A stretch of 64,000 nt of DNA from Sphingomonas panacis (GCF_001717955.1 NZ_CP014169.1:124001-188000); one strand, 5' to 3'. Numbered from the stretch's first letter, positions 49,992 through 59,568 are shown. Notes: generated from the letters alone by a model not told the origin. A program made the numbers and translations.

Positions 49992-51646
49992 GGCGGCTGC
50001 TCACCTTCTGTCTGCTTTCGCTCGCGGCGACGCCGGCATTGGCCCAGGGAACCATGGCGGCCCCTACGCCCGTCTCGACCAGCTGGCCGGCGATCCTGAT
50101 GTTCTGCGCCATCGTCCTTACCACATTGGGCATCACGTTCGCCTCGGCTCGCAAGACGGGATCCCGCTCGGATTTCTATTCGGCGGGGAGCGGCATCACG
50201 CCGCTGCAAAACGGCCTCGCGATTGCCGGTGACTTTCTGTCGGCCGCGGCGTTCCTGGGCATCTCCGCGCTGGTGTACACCAATGGCTTTGACGGCATGC
50301 TCTATGCGATCGGCTTTCTGACGGGCTGGCCGATCCTGCTCTTCGTCATGTCGGAGCGGTTGCGGAATTTGGGGCGCTTCACGTTCTCGGACGCGGTTTC
50401 CTTTCGTTTTCGCCCCGGGCCGACCAGAATTGCTGCCGCGATCGGAACCCTCGTCGTCGTGGCGCTCTATCTCGTTTCGCAGATGATCGGCGCCGGCAAG
50501 ATCATCGAGTTGCTGTTCGGCATACCGTATTTCTACGCGGTCACCGGCGTCGGCGTCCTCATGACCATCTACGTTGCAGTCGGCGGCATGCATGCCACGA
50601 CCTGGGTGCAGATCACGAAGGCTTCGATCCTGCTGGTCGGCGGCACGCTCATGGCGATGCTCATCCTTCATCGCTTCCATTTCAACATCGGCGAATTGCT
50701 CGACGGCGCTGCCGCAGCGCATCCCACCGGCCGGGCGATCCTCACCCCCGGCAACCTGTTTGCAGAGCCCGTTTCGGCCATTTCGCTTGGCCTGGCGCTC
50801 GTTTTCGGTACGGCCGGATTGCCGCACATCCTCATGCGCTTCTTCACGGTCCGCGACGCGGCCAGCGCCCGTAAATCCGTCTTTTTCGCCTGCTGCTGCG
50901 TCGCCTATTTCTGCCTTATCATCCCGCTGCTGGGCTTCGGCGCTATCGCGGTTCTGATGAACGATCCGCAATTCTTCCATGTGGACGGGGCAGGGAGTTA
51001 TGACAAGATCAAGGACCTTATCGGCGGGGCCAACATGGCCGCGGTCCATCTCTCCGGTGCGCTGGGCGGCCCTTTGCTGCTCGGCCTGATCTCAGCGGTC
51101 GCATTCGCAACGATCCTTGCCGTGGTCGCCGGCCTCACCCTCGCCGGTGCTTCTGCGATCAGCTACGACCTTTACGGTCAGGTCTTCCACAAGGGTTCCG
51201 CGAGCGAAAAAAGCGAGGTGCTGGTGTCGCGTCTCGCGGCGGTCGGGATCGGCGTAGTGGCGGTCATACTGGCCTGCGGCTTCGAAAACCAGAATGTGGC
51301 CTTCATGGCCGGGCTTGCGCTAGCAGCGGCGGCCAGTTGCAACTTTCCCATGCTTCTGGCAGCGATCTTCTGGAAGAGCGCGACGACGAGAGGGATTGTC
51401 GTGGGTGGCTTGATCGGCCTTATTTCCTCGGTGGGTCTCGTCGTGGCGAGCAAGACCGTCTGGGTCACCGTCTTCCATTTCCAAGCCCCGCTTTTCCCTT
51501 ACGAGAACCCTACGTTGTTCACGATGCCACTCGCCTTCGCGTTGATCTATATCGTCTCGTTCCTTGACCGGAGCCTGGCCGCACAAGAGGAACGGGGGCG
51601 CTTTGCAGCTCAGATGGTCCGTTCGGAGATCGGTGAATTGGAGTAG
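49988..51646 (+). CDS. actP: ActP-like sodium:solute symporter
   Basis: A 552-residue transporter of the SSS family close to acetate permease ActP. It has a signal-like N-terminus (LTFCLLSLAATPALAQ) and about 13 membrane segments. Conserved parts include SDFYSAGSGITPLQNGLAIA, GDFLSAAAFLGISALVYTNG and GTAGLPHILMRFFTV. It imports a short monocarboxylate with sodium. Overlap with the DUF485 gene supports a joint unit. A MarR gene starts directly after its stop. Confidence 0.9.
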   Translation: MRRLLTFCLLSLAATPALAQGTMAAPTPVSTSWPAILMFCAIVLTTLGITFASARKTGSRSDFYSAGSGITPLQNGLAIAGDFLSAAAFLGISALVYTNGFDGMLYAIGFLTGWPILLFVMSERLRNLGRFTFSDAVSFRFRPGPTRIAAAIGTLVVVALYLVSQMIGAGKIIELLFGIPYFYAVTGVGVLMTIYVAVGGMHATTWVQITKASILLVGGTLMAMLILHRFHFNIGELLDGAAAAHPTGRAILTPGNLFAEPVSAISLGLALVFGTAGLPHILMRFFTVRDAASARKSVFFACCCVAYFCLIIPLLGFGAIAVLMNDPQFFHVDGAGSYDKIKDLIGGANMAAVHLSGALGGPLLLGLISAVAFATILAVVAGLTLAGASAISYDLYGQVFHKGSASEKSEVLVSRLAAVGIGVVAVILACGFENQNVAFMAGLALAAAASCNFPMLLAAIFWKSATTRGIVVGGLIGLISSVGLVVASKTVWVTVFHFQAPLFPYENPTLFTMPLAFALIYIVSFLDRSLAAQEERGRFAAQMVRSEIGELE

Positions 51647-52096
51647 ATGGAGGACCCTGACAGTCACCGGATTCCCTGTGTATTCGAGACGCTCCGCAAG
51701 GCGTCGCGCGCATTCGCGCGCCTCGGTGATCAAACCCTTGCGCCATGCGGGATGACTGCGGTCCAATTCACCATTCTGCGTTCGATCGAAAACAGGGGGC
51801 CGGACGGATGGCCTCTCAGCAAGCTTGCGGAAACGATGCTGATGGAGAGGACGACCCTTTACCGCGCATTGAGCCCTATGAAACGCGCCGGCTGGATCGA
51901 GATCAGCAACCCGAACGCCGGCCGCGTGAAGGTGGTCGCCGCAACAGCCGGCGGTCGGCTTGCCTTCGAGCGGGCCAACGCGCTCTGGGCGCAAGCCCAG
52001 GCTCGCATCTTGACAGCGTTTGGCACGGATCGCTGGCGCGTCCTGAGCGGCGACCTCACCGACCTTACCGGGTTTAGCACGAGGCTTGGCGATTGA
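51647..52096 (+). CDS. MarR-family transcriptional regulator
   Basis: A 149-residue winged-helix regulator starting immediately after the symporter stop (TAG ATG). TPCGMTAVQFTILRSIENRG-like core: LAPCGMTAVQFTILRSIE, then LSKLAETMLMERTTLYRALS as the recognition region and a wing MKRAGWIEISNPNAGRVKVV. It probably regulates the symporter unit. It has Cys at about 23 and 42 but no evident redox motif. Confidence 0.88.
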   Translation: MEDPDSHRIPCVFETLRKASRAFARLGDQTLAPCGMTAVQFTILRSIENRGPDGWPLSKLAETMLMERTTLYRALSPMKRAGWIEISNPNAGRVKVVAATAGGRLAFERANALWAQAQARILTAFGTDRWRVLSGDLTDLTGFSTRLGD

Positions 52097-52290
52097 GCGA
52101 GAGGCCAGCCTTTGTCGCGGTTCCCGGGCGGGATGTCGAACTTGGCCGGCCGGGAGCGGTTTTGTAAACCCTCGGCCAGAGATCCTCGTTGCCGCAGACC
52201 ATCATCGGGGTCAGGCTCGGGTTCGTCGGTACCGAAGAGCAGGCCTGATCTCTCGGTAGGAACATCGATCGCGCATGCAAGGAAGAGGCG

Positions 52291-53082
52291 GTGACACAGT
52301 TTTCAGACATTCTGGAGTCCATGACGCTCGATGCAGAGCGATACAGCGTCGTCGTACCGGATGACTGGCTGCAAGGCCGGACAACCTATGGCGGCCTGTC
52401 AGCGGCGCTGAGCGTGGCGGCGGCGGAACGGACTCTTGTCGAGGAGATCCCTCTGCGATCCGCTCAATTTTGCTTTGTCGGGCCGACTTATGGCGAGATG
52501 AGTGTTCGTCCCGCCATTCTGCGCCGGGGAAAGGCGACGACAGTCATGGGTGTCGATCTCCATGGTCGCGACGATCTGGCAGTTCGCGCAACGCTGGTAT
52601 TCGGACGGGATCGGGCCTCAAGCTATGAGCATCCATGTGACGGACCGCCGCAGGTTGCGGGCCCCGATAGCTGTGAGCCATTCTTCGTCGGACCGGGAAC
52701 GCCAGCGTTTGCAAGCCATTTCGAGGCACGGCGCGCCGGGGGCGCGGCTTTGGTGTCGGGCGCGCGAACGCCGGATTTCCTGGTGTGGGTGCGCCATAGG
52801 GACCGAACCGAGGGATCCGACATGGCGCGTCTCGTCGCGCTTGGTGACGCGCTGCCGCCGCCCGCCATGGCTCTTTTCAGGGAACCTGCTCCTATCAGCA
52901 CGATCACGTGGAGCATGGACTTTCCGATACGTCCCAAGGGAGGCACCGCGGCGGACTGGTATCTGGTTGAGAGCTGTGCCGAGGCTGTCAGCGCCGGCTA
53001 TTCCACGCAGTCGATGCGGGTTTGGTCGGCAAACGGAGAGGCCCTGATGACAGGGCGTCAGAATGTCGCGATTTTCGCGTGA
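52291..53082 (+). CDS. Acyl-CoA thioesterase-like (double hotdog) protein
   Basis: A 263-residue protein with a GTG start after GGAAGAGGCG. The pattern DDWLQGRTTYGGLSAALSVA near 20-40 and RSAQFCFVGPTYGEMSVRPA is typical of TesB-type thioesterase-like proteins with two hotdog domains. The second half contains TITWSMDFPIRPKGGTAADW. It probably releases CoA from an acyl-CoA. It lies 195 bases after the MarR gene. Confidence 0.85.
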   Translation: MTQFSDILESMTLDAERYSVVVPDDWLQGRTTYGGLSAALSVAAAERTLVEEIPLRSAQFCFVGPTYGEMSVRPAILRRGKATTVMGVDLHGRDDLAVRATLVFGRDRASSYEHPCDGPPQVAGPDSCEPFFVGPGTPAFASHFEARRAGGAALVSGARTPDFLVWVRHRDRTEGSDMARLVALGDALPPPAMALFREPAPISTITWSMDFPIRPKGGTAADWYLVESCAEAVSAGYSTQSMRVWSANGEALMTGRQNVAIFA

Positions 53083-53320
53083 ATATGCCGCCACGGTGCG
53101 ATCCTCGGAATCGGTGCCATGGCTCCCGGCTGAGCCCAAATAGCCCCGGCCGGCCATGGATGCTGCCGAAAACCTATGCGTTGTTTGGACCTTGGGCATG
53201 TCGACGTACGACGGAAAGCCCGATCACGCGGTGCAAATGGCTGCGCCCCTTGCAGAGGGACTTCGACCGTCAAGAGTATCGAGCGATGGACCGTGGCGCT
53301 GGGGCTTCGTTTCCGGGTGA

Positions 53321-54415
53321 TCAGCGCTCCGATGCGGTGCCGCGCGCGATCCTGGCGATCAACGGCAGCATCCCGGAATGGTTGGCCTTACGATAGGCTG
53401 ACGGCTCGACGATTTGAGCCATGATCCGCCGGTGCGCCGTGCCCAGGCTATGATAAGGCAGGCTCGGCAGGAGATGATGAAGCGCGTGGTAGCGCAGGCC
53501 CAGGGGTGCCCAGATTGGCGCAAGCCAGTTCGGTGGCGGCACGTTGACCGAGTCCAGATACTGCTCGGTCACGCTCATCACCTCGCCGTCATTTTCCCAA
53601 AGGTGCGCGACCAGCGTTCGAAGCTGGTTAAGGACCGTCAGACCGGAATGGACGGCCAGATAGGTCAGCAAGGGCCGGGTCCCGATCATTACGACACTGG
53701 CCGCCAGCATCAGTGCCCAAAGACAAGCACATGCTTCCTGCAGCTGCCATTGTCGCCTGAATGCGCCGTGGGGCGCTGAGCGGCGATAGGCTGGATTTAT
53801 GGACAGCGCAGAACATCTCTCCTGCACGATCTTCCTTAGGGGCGGGATAGCTACGCCCATCGGGGTCAGCACTCCGAAGCGCACGATAAGAGCAAGGGGA
53901 GCGAGTGCGGCGCTCATCACGAACAGCGGCAGCGACCAGGGCTTCATCAATGCCAGCGACAGATACTCCGGATCCTCGGCAGTTCCGTAACGCGTACGTG
54001 CGTGATGCTGGGTGTGGACGCCTTCGTAGAGGAAGGACGGAATCATCAGGGGAATGCCGATGAGAGCATTCCACGCGAAGCGGAAGCCCGGCAACGCGCC
54101 CTTTCGGAGATGACTGAGCTCGTGAATGAAGCTCGCCGCCCGGTATAACGCAAGTATGGCGACGAGACCGCTCGCAAGGGCCAGGGAAACGGTATCGAAG
54201 GAAATGGCGCCGGCTAGCGCAGTATATCCGACACCCGTCGATATGAGCAGATCAGGCCAGTAAACAGATGCCCGCGGCGTGGAAAGATCGCGCACCACCG
54301 CGGCTGCGACACGCAGCATTCTCCGGTCATCCCGCGTGTCGTCCAGAGGCGGTGCGGCATTGGGATGTGCTAGTTCCGGGAGAGTTATTGTGTCGGTCGA
54401 AACCATCATTTTCAC
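53321..54415 (-). CDS. Fatty acid desaturase
   Basis: A 364-residue integral membrane di-iron desaturase. Histidine boxes are HELSH (98-102), HTQHH (134-138) and HALHH (310-314), with hydrophobic segments between. It introduces a double bond or hydroxyl into a lipid chain using oxygen. The start is GTG (after AGGAG) or the ATG two codons on. It is followed on the same strand by nothing nearby and preceded by the 437-residue unknown protein, 26 bases upstream. Confidence 0.9.
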   Translation of the reverse strand: MKMMVSTDTITLPELAHPNAAPPLDDTRDDRRMLRVAAAVVRDLSTPRASVYWPDLLISTGVGYTALAGAISFDTVSLALASGLVAILALYRAASFIHELSHLRKGALPGFRFAWNALIGIPLMIPSFLYEGVHTQHHARTRYGTAEDPEYLSLALMKPWSLPLFVMSAALAPLALIVRFGVLTPMGVAIPPLRKIVQERCSALSINPAYRRSAPHGAFRRQWQLQEACACLWALMLAASVVMIGTRPLLTYLAVHSGLTVLNQLRTLVAHLWENDGEVMSVTEQYLDSVNVPPPNWLAPIWAPLGLRYHALHHLLPSLPYHSLGTAHRRIMAQIVEPSAYRKANHSGMLPLIARIARGTASER

Positions 54416-54441
54416 CTCAATCTCCTGGGACCGTCACGCAC

Positions 54442-55755
54442 TCAGTGGAGAATGGACGCAGAATTTTCCGGGCGCTCCAATTTCTGTTCCGGTCCCCATG
54501 CTCGTATGAACATCGCCTCCGCGTCGGCGCCGGTGGGCAGAACCGGCGCTGCCCCGCTACCTGGTATAAAGGTGGCGATCGATGCGCCTAGAACCGAACG
54601 GAGCTGACGAAAAAGCGGATATCCCTCGCGGGGATCGAAGCCTGTCGGGTCGACCTGGTAGGACGGCAAACGGAAGCGGTGCGGCACGGTCGCTGGACCG
54701 GTCTCGAGAAAAACATTCTCGGCCTGCTCGGCGAGAAGCGGCCACAATTCCGGGGCGATGCGCCCTGGCCTGTGGGATGTCGACCCGCGGATAAGCCCGA
54801 TCACCTCCTCCCGGGCCGCATCATGCTGCAACGCGATCGCGACCAGGGCCATCATGGCGTCTGCTGCTGTCAGCGGATGTTCTGACCTGTCGAGCGCGTC
54901 CGCATATCCGGGGATGACCGCCGGGCCAAATTCCGCCGCGGCGCGGGCCCCGATCGCAGCTAACCAGCAATTGCGGTCTCGAACGAAGGGAAAGCTCGGC
55001 GTCCATGTCGTCCAAGTGAAGGCTTTCGCCAGATCGACAAGCCAGGGGCGGGCCCCCGGTGTCGTCGCCACCAGAGTCGCCTGTCCCAGCATGCCAGCGA
55101 ACCGCCAATAATGCTGGGTCAGGGTCGCCCGCCTCTCGCCGGTTTGCGGCGACGTCAGCAAATGCCCGCGAAGCGCGTCCAGAATTTCAACGAGGCGCGC
55201 CGCGAACGCATAGACCTGGGTCTCGATCAGCGGCGCATATGCCAGGAGCTTTTGAAACGCTGCGCGATCGCTGACCAGAAGACCGTATACCGCGCGTTCG
55301 GCAAGCGCGCTTCCTTTAGCCCAAGAGGGGCTCGTCTGGATCGCCCGCACGATGGTCGGCGAGAGCGAAAGGGCGGCATAGGGCTTTTCTGGCAAATGGA
55401 GGCTGTTGCTTCCTGCGATCGATGCGGATGTCCTGTCGACGAGCAGCCATGCCGCCCGATGCGGAATCCGGAAGGCTACAGCTGGCGTCTCCTCCAGGGC
55501 GGCATGGCGTGCCGCTTCATCAACGGACAGCGTCAAGACGAAACTCAGCAGGGAATGGATGCCTGCCAGCGCCTGGCCCATGTCGTCCTGAAGACGATCG
55601 GCGATCGGCAAACGCGAAAGTACGGCGCGCGATATCATGGGGCGAAGAATCCCGGGTGCAGGAAACCTGTCTTGGAACGTCCACGGGGAACGGCTCGCGA
55701 CGTGCGGGATGTCATGTCCGGGAAACGGAGGGCGGTGCATTTGTCGCTGTTCCAC
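54442..55755 (-). CDS. Hypothetical protein (437 aa) coupled to the desaturase
   Basis: Unrecognised. The GTG start could be replaced by an ATG at 55740. The sequence is mostly helical with Trp- and Pro-rich parts (NVFLETGPATVPHRFRLPSY; AFTWTTWTPSFPFVRDRNCW). There is no signal peptide, membrane segment or known motif. It lies 26 bases before the desaturase gene on the same strand, so the two are probably co-expressed and may act on the same lipid or compound. Confidence 0.65.
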   Translation of the reverse strand: MEQRQMHRPPFPGHDIPHVASRSPWTFQDRFPAPGILRPMISRAVLSRLPIADRLQDDMGQALAGIHSLLSFVLTLSVDEAARHAALEETPAVAFRIPHRAAWLLVDRTSASIAGSNSLHLPEKPYAALSLSPTIVRAIQTSPSWAKGSALAERAVYGLLVSDRAAFQKLLAYAPLIETQVYAFAARLVEILDALRGHLLTSPQTGERRATLTQHYWRFAGMLGQATLVATTPGARPWLVDLAKAFTWTTWTPSFPFVRDRNCWLAAIGARAAAEFGPAVIPGYADALDRSEHPLTAADAMMALVAIALQHDAAREEVIGLIRGSTSHRPGRIAPELWPLLAEQAENVFLETGPATVPHRFRLPSYQVDPTGFDPREGYPLFRQLRSVLGASIATFIPGSGAAPVLPTGADAEAMFIRAWGPEQKLERPENSASILH

Positions 55756-55777
55756 ATCCGATCACCGTTCTTTTTGC

Positions 55778-56671
55778 TCAGCGCTGCGGTCCGGAGAAAA
55801 ATGAGATGAGCGCGCGCGCGGTCTCGTCTGGCGCCTCCTCGGGCAGGAAATGTCCGACCGGCAGGGCGCGCCCGCTTACCGCAAGGGCCTTCTCGCGCCA
55901 GGTCTCGACGACATCGTAGAGCTTTCCGACCAATCCTTTCGCACCCCACAGAACGAGGAGGGGCGCGTCGATGCGCCGCGCGGCATCCGCCTCGTCATGG
56001 TCCAGATCAATGCTTGCGGCCGCCCTATAGTCTTCGCAGGTCGCAGAAACGCACGCGGGATCCCGGAAGGCCGTGCAATATTCGTCGATCGCTTCGGGTG
56101 AGAACACCGACAAGCCGCTTTTGCCCCACGCATCGAGCTTGGTGCGCAGGTAGAAATCGGGGTCGGCGCCGATGAGCCGTTCCGGCAATGGCGCGGGCTG
56201 GATCAGAAAGAACCAGTGGTAATAGCCTGTCGCAAAGGTCCGGTCTGTCCTCGCGTACATCGTCGCCGTGGGCGCGATATCGAGAACCGCAAGCCGCGCG
56301 ACCACCAGGGGGTGATCGAGAGCCATTCGATGCGCGACCCTGCCGCCGCGGTCATGGCCGGCGACTTGGAAGCGCTCGTAGCCCAGCCTCTGCATCAGCT
56401 CGACCATGTCGTTGGCCATGGCGCGTTTTGAATAGGTGGAATGATCCGGAGAGGATGGCGGCTTGTCGGATTCCCCATAGCCGCGCAGGTCGGGTGCGAC
56501 GACGGTAAACCCGGCCGCCGTCAGTTGCGGCGCAATGGCATGCCAGCAGGCGGACGTCTGCGGATAGCCATGCAGCAGCATGACGGGCGGACCCTCTCCA
56601 CCGGTTCGGACTCGCAACGCCAGCCCCGAGGACAAAATGATCCTTTGGTCGTCGAATCCTTCAAACATCAT
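55778..56671 (-). CDS. Alpha/beta hydrolase, haloacetate (fluoroacetate) dehalogenase-like
   Basis: A 297-residue hydrolase with the full set of fluoroacetate dehalogenase residues at a near-constant offset from the known enzyme: nucleophile D107 followed by R108 and R111 (GHDRGGRVAHR), D131, the halide-pocket pair H152-W153 (YYHWFFL), Y215 and H274 (GHFLPEEAP). Such enzymes remove halide, including fluoride, from short haloacids; some relatives hydrolyse other esters. The gene lies 23 bases upstream of the 437-residue protein gene on the same strand. Confidence 0.82.
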   Translation of the reverse strand: MMFEGFDDQRIILSSGLALRVRTGGEGPPVMLLHGYPQTSACWHAIAPQLTAAGFTVVAPDLRGYGESDKPPSSPDHSTYSKRAMANDMVELMQRLGYERFQVAGHDRGGRVAHRMALDHPLVVARLAVLDIAPTATMYARTDRTFATGYYHWFFLIQPAPLPERLIGADPDFYLRTKLDAWGKSGLSVFSPEAIDEYCTAFRDPACVSATCEDYRAAASIDLDHDEADAARRIDAPLLVLWGAKGLVGKLYDVVETWREKALAVSGRALPVGHFLPEEAPDETARALISFFSGPQR

Positions 56672-56707
56672 CCGTTTGTTCGCTGTCTGTCTGGCATGCA
56701 GCCCTCC

Positions 56708-57274
56708 TTAATGGACCGCAGACTGCGGGCTGGCGTGCGTCGCGATCCACGCGCGGCTTTGCTGAAGCACTTCGTCCGACAGCGCCGGATCATCGATGGC
56801 CCGCGCGAGAATCACGGCTCCGACCATCGTCGCCCATGTGCCGATCGCCGCACGACGCCGGTCAGCTTCGGTCTCACCGGCACAAGCCTGGCTCAAGCGA
56901 TCGATTTGCGTCCGGAAACCCGTGGTCATCGTACTCCGCACCATTTCGCTTTGATGCCGCGTTTCTGCGGCAAGCCCGGCCGTGGTACAGCCGGTGCCGG
57001 GATTGTCGCGATGCTGCGGCGCGAGATAGCTGTCGATGTAAGCCTCGAGACCGACCTCGCCTTCGACGCCGATTTCCAACGAACGGCCCAGTGCCTGGGC
57101 AATCAGATCGTCCTTCGATGTGAAGTGGCCGTAGAAGCCGCCATGGGTCAGTCCCGCCGCCTTCATGACCTCTGCGACGGTGACAGCCTCGAAGCCCTTC
57201 TCACGAAACAAGTGGCCAGCTGCCTCCAGGATGCGACCGCGGTTCTCCGCCATCTGCTCGCGACTGACTCTCAT
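56708..57274 (-). CDS. TetR-family transcriptional regulator
   Basis: A 188-residue regulator with a TetR HTH (RGRILEAAGHLFREKGFEAV; VMKAAGLTHGGFYGHFTSKD). The ligand domain contains Cys in NPGTGCTTAGLAAE and QACAGE, which might sense electrophiles. It is divergent from the SDR/MDR/hydrolase/OsmC set. RTGAY-N4-RTCAT sites occur in the divergent region and before the Old Yellow Enzyme gene. Confidence 0.88.
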   Translation of the reverse strand: MRVSREQMAENRGRILEAAGHLFREKGFEAVTVAEVMKAAGLTHGGFYGHFTSKDDLIAQALGRSLEIGVEGEVGLEAYIDSYLAPQHRDNPGTGCTTAGLAAETRHQSEMVRSTMTTGFRTQIDRLSQACAGETEADRRRAAIGTWATMVGAVILARAIDDPALSDEVLQQSRAWIATHASPQSAVH

Positions 57275-57328
57275 CTCAAATGCCTCCGCACACCGTAGAC
57301 ATGAAGGCTACCGCACCGGCGATTCAAT

Positions 57329-57344
57329 CATGACAATGGTCATG
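57329..57344. promoter_or_regulatory. Probable TetR operator near tetR
   Basis: CATGAC-AATG-GTCATG, six-base perfect arms, 55 bases upstream of the TetR start; likely autoregulation. Confidence 0.7.
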
Positions 57345-57615
57345 TATTTAGGTTGTTGCCGCAATAAGCGCAATGGCATTGCCGGTGGGAGCCCACCGCG
57401 TCATTCGGATCTCGCACCGGGGGGGCGGCTAATCGGCAACGCTGGCGGCTATGACAGTCTTCGAGGTGCCGCACCGAGGTTTCGAACGGGACGCGCGGTC
57501 GGGCATCGGGGTTTAGGGTCGCAAGCTCTGCCGCCAATTCGGGCTCGCTGGAATGGATCCCGATCCGGCTTGCGCTCTTGCGGCAAGGAAAATCGACCGG
57601 CTCGTTGATATTTTG

Positions 57616-57629
57616 ATGACAAGCATCAT
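57616..57629. promoter_or_regulatory. Probable TetR operator upstream of SDR, site 1
   Basis: ATGAC-AAGC-ATCAT. It lies between a possible -35 (TTGATA, 57605-57610) and -10 (ATATCT, 57628-57633), a position suited to repression. Confidence 0.65.
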
Positions 57630-57643
57630 ATCTACTGTCAATG

Positions 57644-57657
57644 ATGACGACCGTCAT
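57644..57657. promoter_or_regulatory. Probable TetR operator upstream of SDR, site 2
   Basis: ATGAC-GACC-GTCAT, five-base perfect arms, 28 bases from site 1. Confidence 0.65.
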
Positions 57658-57694
57658 AAATAATTCGATTTTTCGAGGGAGCGAGATCCGCATT

Positions 57695-58483
57695 ATGTCC
57701 AACAAGTCAGCAGTGCTCATCACCGGTGCCTCAACAGGGATCGGGGCAACCTATGCAGATCGTTTCGCGCGCCGCGGCCATGATCTCGTTCTCGTCGCCC
57801 GAAACGAAAAGCGATTGGACGAGGTCGCCACGCGGCTTCGCACGGAGACGGGCGTTACGGTCGACATCCTGCGGGCCGGCCTCACTGAGCCGGTTGATCT
57901 TGCCGCTGTCGAAGCGCGCCTGCGCGAGGATCGCCGGATCGACATCCTCATCAACAATGCCGGCGGGAATATTCCCGGGAGCTTTGTCGAGCAAAATATT
58001 GACGATGTCGACCGACTGGTCGCCTTGAATACCACGGCCGTGGTCCGCCTGGCCAGTGCCGTCGCGCCACGTTTTGCCGGAGCGGGAAAGGGCGCGATCG
58101 TCAATATCTCTTCGGTGGTCGGGCTGGCGCCTGAACTGGGCATGTCGGTTTATGGCGCGACGAAGGCGTTCGTAACGTTTCTGTCCCAGGGGCTGGCCCT
58201 CGAGCTTGGGCCGAAGGGCGTCTACGTCCAGGCCGTGCTTCCGGCCGCTACCAGGACCGAGATCTGGGGCCATTCCGGGGTTGATGTGAACTCGTTGACC
58301 GGGGTCATGGAGGTCGGCGAACTGGTCGATGCCGCGCTGGTGGGCTTTGACCGCCGCGAGCCGGTGACGATCCCGCCGCTGCCGGATGCGGGGCAATGGG
58401 AGACGTATCAGGCGGCGCGGCATGCCTTGCTGCCGAGCGTCCAACAGGAGCATGCCGCCGAGCGATATCGGAGCGCAGCGTAA
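57695..58483 (+). CDS. Short-chain dehydrogenase/reductase
   Basis: A 262-residue SDR. The start MSNKSAVLITGASTGIGATY has GGGAGCGAG upstream. The cofactor loop TGASTGIG, the NNAGG strand, the catalytic Ser in NISSVVGLAP and Y-x-x-x-K in SVYGATKAFV are present. Arg residues after the second strand suggest NADP. It is the first gene of the TetR-regulated set, so an aldehyde or ketone from reactive electrophiles is a likely substrate. Confidence 0.9.
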   Translation: MSNKSAVLITGASTGIGATYADRFARRGHDLVLVARNEKRLDEVATRLRTETGVTVDILRAGLTEPVDLAAVEARLREDRRIDILINNAGGNIPGSFVEQNIDDVDRLVALNTTAVVRLASAVAPRFAGAGKGAIVNISSVVGLAPELGMSVYGATKAFVTFLSQGLALELGPKGVYVQAVLPAATRTEIWGHSGVDVNSLTGVMEVGELVDAALVGFDRREPVTIPPLPDAGQWETYQAARHALLPSVQQEHAAERYRSAA

Positions 58484-58527
58484 CGTGCGCTTTAATCGCC
58501 TTAATTGCTGACCTGGAGAAGAAACCG

Positions 58528-59514
58528 ATGAGTTTCAAAGCACTATTGACCACCAAGCAAGGTGAAACACTCGCAACCAGCCTCGTCACGCTGGAGGACG
58601 ATGATCTCATGGCGGGCGACGTTACGGTCGCCGTCGACTATTCGACCGTGAACTACAAGGATGGGATGGCACTTACCGGAAGGTCGCCGATCATCCAGGT
58701 CTTTCCGCTGATTCCCGGCGTCGACCTGTCCGGAACCGTCGAGGCGTCGTCCTATCCTGGTATCGAGGTGGGCGATCGTGTCGTTGCCAACAGCTGGGGC
58801 CTGGGCCAGACCCATCATGGCGGCTACACCCAGAAAGCGCGGTTGAGCGGTGACTGGCTCGTCAAGCTTCCGGATGTGTTCTCGACGAAAGACGCCATGG
58901 CCATTGGCACTGCAGGCTATACGGCCATGCTGTGCGTTCTGGCGCTCGAGCATGGCGGGGTCACACCCGATCGAGGTGATATCGTGGTCACAGGCGCCAA
59001 TGGGGGCGTCGGCTCGATCGCGATCGCTCTGCTGTCCGACCTCGGCTACCGCGTCGTTGCATCGACGGGCCGCCTTGATCAGTCCGATTATCTGCGCGAG
59101 CTGGGCGCCGCCGAGGTTATCGACCGCGCGACGCTGTCAGGGCCGGGGAAGCCGATTGCAGTCGAGCGTTGGGCGGGGGCTGTGGATTCGGTTGGCAGTC
59201 ACACGCTGGCGAACGTGCTGGCCCAGACTCAGTACCGTGGCGTGGTGACCGCCTGCGGCCTTGCCCAGGGGCTCGACCTTCCTGCGACCGTCCTACCGTT
59301 CATCCTGCGCAACGTCACGCTCGCCGGCATCGATTCCGTCAACGCGCCCCAGGCAGTTCGACTCGAGGCCTGGTCTCGTCTGGCGCGTGATCTCGACCTC
59401 GCGAAACTCGCGCGGACGACCAAGGTCGTTGGCCTGACCGACGTGCCGGAGATTGCTCCGCAAATCCTTGCGGGACAGGTGCAGGGCCGCACCGTTGTCG
59501 ATGTCAATTCGTAA
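58528..59514 (+). CDS. Acrylyl-CoA reductase/YhdH-type MDR oxidoreductase
   Basis: A 328-residue zinc-independent MDR protein close to AcuI/YhdH. STVNYKDGMALTGR, IPGVDLSGTVE, GLGQTHHGGY and VTGANGGVGSIAIALL are typical. AcuI reduces toxic acrylyl-CoA with NADPH. GGAGAAGAAACCG precedes the ATG. It follows the SDR gene after 44 bases. Confidence 0.9.
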   Translation: MSFKALLTTKQGETLATSLVTLEDDDLMAGDVTVAVDYSTVNYKDGMALTGRSPIIQVFPLIPGVDLSGTVEASSYPGIEVGDRVVANSWGLGQTHHGGYTQKARLSGDWLVKLPDVFSTKDAMAIGTAGYTAMLCVLALEHGGVTPDRGDIVVTGANGGVGSIAIALLSDLGYRVVASTGRLDQSDYLRELGAAEVIDRATLSGPGKPIAVERWAGAVDSVGSHTLANVLAQTQYRGVVTACGLAQGLDLPATVLPFILRNVTLAGIDSVNAPQAVRLEAWSRLARDLDLAKLARTTKVVGLTDVPEIAPQILAGQVQGRTVVDVNS

Positions 59515-59568
59515 CCAAACGTCATTGCCCAGGCTGGGTCTGGCAAGAGGGAAAGCGACAAGCAGATC

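Larger units (their letters stand above)
57275..57694. other. TetR/SDR divergent intergenic region
   Basis: About 420 bases without a convincing gene. It has three operator-like sites, one next to tetR and two before the SDR gene. The stretch between them (57345-57600) holds nothing I recognise. Confidence 0.6.
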
